A stretch of 64,000 nucleotides of DNA from CBDHFQ01 sp965262565 (GTDB taxonomy: Bacteria; Bacteroidota; Bacteroidia; J057): assembly GCA_965262565.1 (NCBI GenBank), contig CBDHFQ010000033.1, positions 353,042 through 417,041 on the forward strand. The letters run 5' to 3'. Within the stretch, counting starts at the first letter, position 1. Each line of letters begins with the position of its first letter. Below the pieces are notes generated by a model. The model did not search any database, was not told where the DNA came from, and saw nothing but the letters and a program-made list of their open reading frames with translations. The translations under genes and the position numbers were made by a program. Positions 62,873 through 64,000 of this stretch are shown here, one piece after another.

Positions 62873-63068
62873 TTATAGATGTGTGTTGTTTCTTGGCAAT
62901 TAATGCATTACAAATAACCCTATATAATTACATTATTAGATGAGTGTCCTTCTATCATTCTGAAAGTATTGCATTACTATTCATTTCTTATAAATTTTTG
63001 GATTTAAATCCGAAAATTTATATTAATTTTAAGATTACGAATAATGAGATTACAAGTGAAGATGCCTT

Positions 63069-64000
63069 ATGATTCCCAGAATTCAGGAAAAAAATATACA
63101 GCAATTTCTGTTTAAAGGAAAAGCGATGGTAATCATCGGTCCCAGGCAGGTGGGGAAAACGACGCTGGTGCATCAACTTGTGTCTCAACTGGAGAAACGT
63201 ACACTTTGGCTTTCAGGGGATGACCCAGAAATCCGGAGTCTTTTGGAGAATATTACCATCAGTCGGATACAGACCGTGATAGGTGATCATGACATAGTAG
63301 TGATCGATGAGGCCCAAAGAATTCATAATGCTGGTTTAGTCCTAAAACTGATTACGGATCATGTCAAGGAGGCTCAGCTTTTTGTCACGGGATCTTCTTC
63401 TATCGATATAGCATCAGAAACAAAAGAATCGTTAGTAGGGAGAAAATTTGACTTCCTTTTATATCCGCTTTCCTTCTCAGAAATGGTCAATCACCACGGA
63501 TATGTTTATGAGAGAACGTTACTGGAAAATAGATTGATTTATGGATATTATCCAGAAGTGGTGTTAAACGACCTCCAGTTGGCCATCAGAATATTAAATG
63601 AATTAACTGATGGACTAATGTATAAAGACCTTCTAACCCTCGACCAAATAAAAAAGCCCTCCTTAATAGTGAAATTACTACAGGCGTTGGCATTACAGTT
63701 GGGAAATGAGGTAAGTTATCACGAATTGGGACAATTGCTGGGAGCAGATCCAGCTACAATAGAACATTATATTGATTTATTAGAAAAATCCTTTGTCATA
63801 TTTCGGCTGCCATCTCTGAGTAGAAATGTTCGAAATGAGATTAAGCGAGGTAAAAAGATCTATTTTTATGACAATGGCATCAGAAACGCTATTATCAAGA
63901 ATTTCCATCCACTGACATTACGCACAGACAAAGGGGCTCTGTGGGAGAACTTTTTGATTGTTGAGCGAATGAAGCGAAATGTCTATTCCGATCGCTTCAA
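63069..64000 (+). CDS. AAA_14/DUF4143 ATPase, partial (cut by right edge)
   Basis: The frame from ATG 63069 runs to the window end (310 codons and two bases). Walker A is GPRQVGKTT, Walker B-like is DIVVIDEAQ (residues about 77-85), and a sensor-type VTGSSSIDI follows. The C-terminal part (SYHELGQLLGADPATIEHYIDLLEKS, RRGKKIYFYDNGIRNAI-type, WENFLIVERMK) is the DUF4143 winged-helix/nuclease-like domain. These STAND-like ATPases are common in Bacteroidota and archaea; their function is not settled. The C-terminus lies outside the window. Confidence 0.9.
   Translation, partial: MIPRIQEKNIQQFLFKGKAMVIIGPRQVGKTTLVHQLVSQLEKRTLWLSGDDPEIRSLLENITISRIQTVIGDHDIVVIDEAQRIHNAGLVLKLITDHVKEAQLFVTGSSSIDIASETKESLVGRKFDFLLYPLSFSEMVNHHGYVYERTLLENRLIYGYYPEVVLNDLQLAIRILNELTDGLMYKDLLTLDQIKKPSLIVKLLQALALQLGNEVSYHELGQLLGADPATIEHYIDLLEKSFVIFRLPSLSRNVRNEIKRGKKIYFYDNGIRNAIIKNFHPLTLRTDKGALWENFLIVERMKRNVYSDRF

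Larger units (their letters stand above)
62563..63068. other. structured intergenic region, no gene called
   Basis: 506 bases containing the lipoprotein terminator (62593-62640), a REP-like structured element (62783-62872) and an AT-rich stretch before the ATPase start at 63069. A plus-strand frame at 62639-62878 was rejected. Confidence 0.6.

Noticed and set aside
62639..62878. plus-strand 79-codon frame (MGPQLSVVPPSADR to MSPFQGL)
   Set aside because: It lies on the structured REP-like region, has no signal or domain pattern and is better explained as an artefact of a GC-rich non-coding repeat.
1..64000. CRISPR arrays, tRNA/rRNA genes, phage genes, restriction or toxin-antitoxin modules
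   Set aside because: None of the required repeats, cloverleaf patterns or gene families were seen in the sequence.

Overview
The window looks like a chromosomal segment of a Bacteroidota bacterium, most likely a Cytophagales-type marine or surface-living lineage (the order is inference). Five large secreted proteins end in type IX secretion (T9SS) sorting domains. There is a complete ECF sigma / FecR / STN-TonB-receptor locus, several lipoproteins, AraC regulators with multi-pass membrane domains, permease-prefix MacB/FtsX proteins, AT-rich intergenic DNA and few Shine-Dalgarno-like sites. No rRNA, tRNA, CRISPR array, phage module or transposase gene was found.

Layout. 1-8.8 kb: an OmpA-like membrane protein cut by the left edge, an M61 peptidase, a lipoprotein, a membrane-anchored AraC regulator with a small secreted protein, a lipoprotein sulfatase, a BamA/D15-type barrel and a stand-alone polynucleotide-kinase-like P-loop protein. 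9.3-20 kb: a secreted zinc metalloprotease (PA14, golvesin-like, T9SS), a five-gene minus-strand cluster (three VOC proteins, DinB, AHSA1), a DUF1080 hydrolase, a ferredoxin with its reductase, a GH15 enzyme and a secreted double-VOC protein. 20-25.5 kb: the bacilliredoxin YtxJ, an M23 peptidase, unknown small proteins, an ArsC/Spx-like protein, a phasin-like protein and an NYN/OST-HTH protein. 25.7-35.3 kb: a Kelch T9SS protein with a CotH protein, then an ECF sigma factor, an HExxH lipoprotein, FecR and a TonB receptor, with a divergent lipoprotein carrying a duplicated domain. 35.4-47.7 kb: a large ABC permease divergent from a MarR-GNAT regulator, an S9 peptidase and a tripartite efflux operon (DUF2147, TolC, HlyD, FtsX permease, ATPase). 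48-62.6 kb: two divergent giant surface proteins sharing DNRLRE and T9SS domains (a seven-blade FG-GAP protein; a PQQ sugar dehydrogenase fused to ricin, diheme cytochrome, PA14 and PKD domains), an OmpA protein, a four-repeat T9SS protein and a lipoprotein. 62.6-64 kb: a structured REP-like intergenic region and an AAA_14/DUF4143 ATPase cut by the right edge.

How the genes work together. The region is dominated by cell-surface and secreted functions: polymer or glycan contact, sugar oxidation, sulfate-ester removal, proteolysis, TonB-dependent uptake under ECF/FecR control, and efflux. A second theme is low-molecular-weight thiol and detoxification chemistry (YtxJ, DinB, VOC, ArsC-like). The most unusual items are the HExxH lipoprotein inside the sigma/FecR/TonB locus and the 1426-residue redox fusion protein. 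Several intergenic regions carry convincing terminators, palindromes, and one 145-bp element with 12-bp inverted ends.
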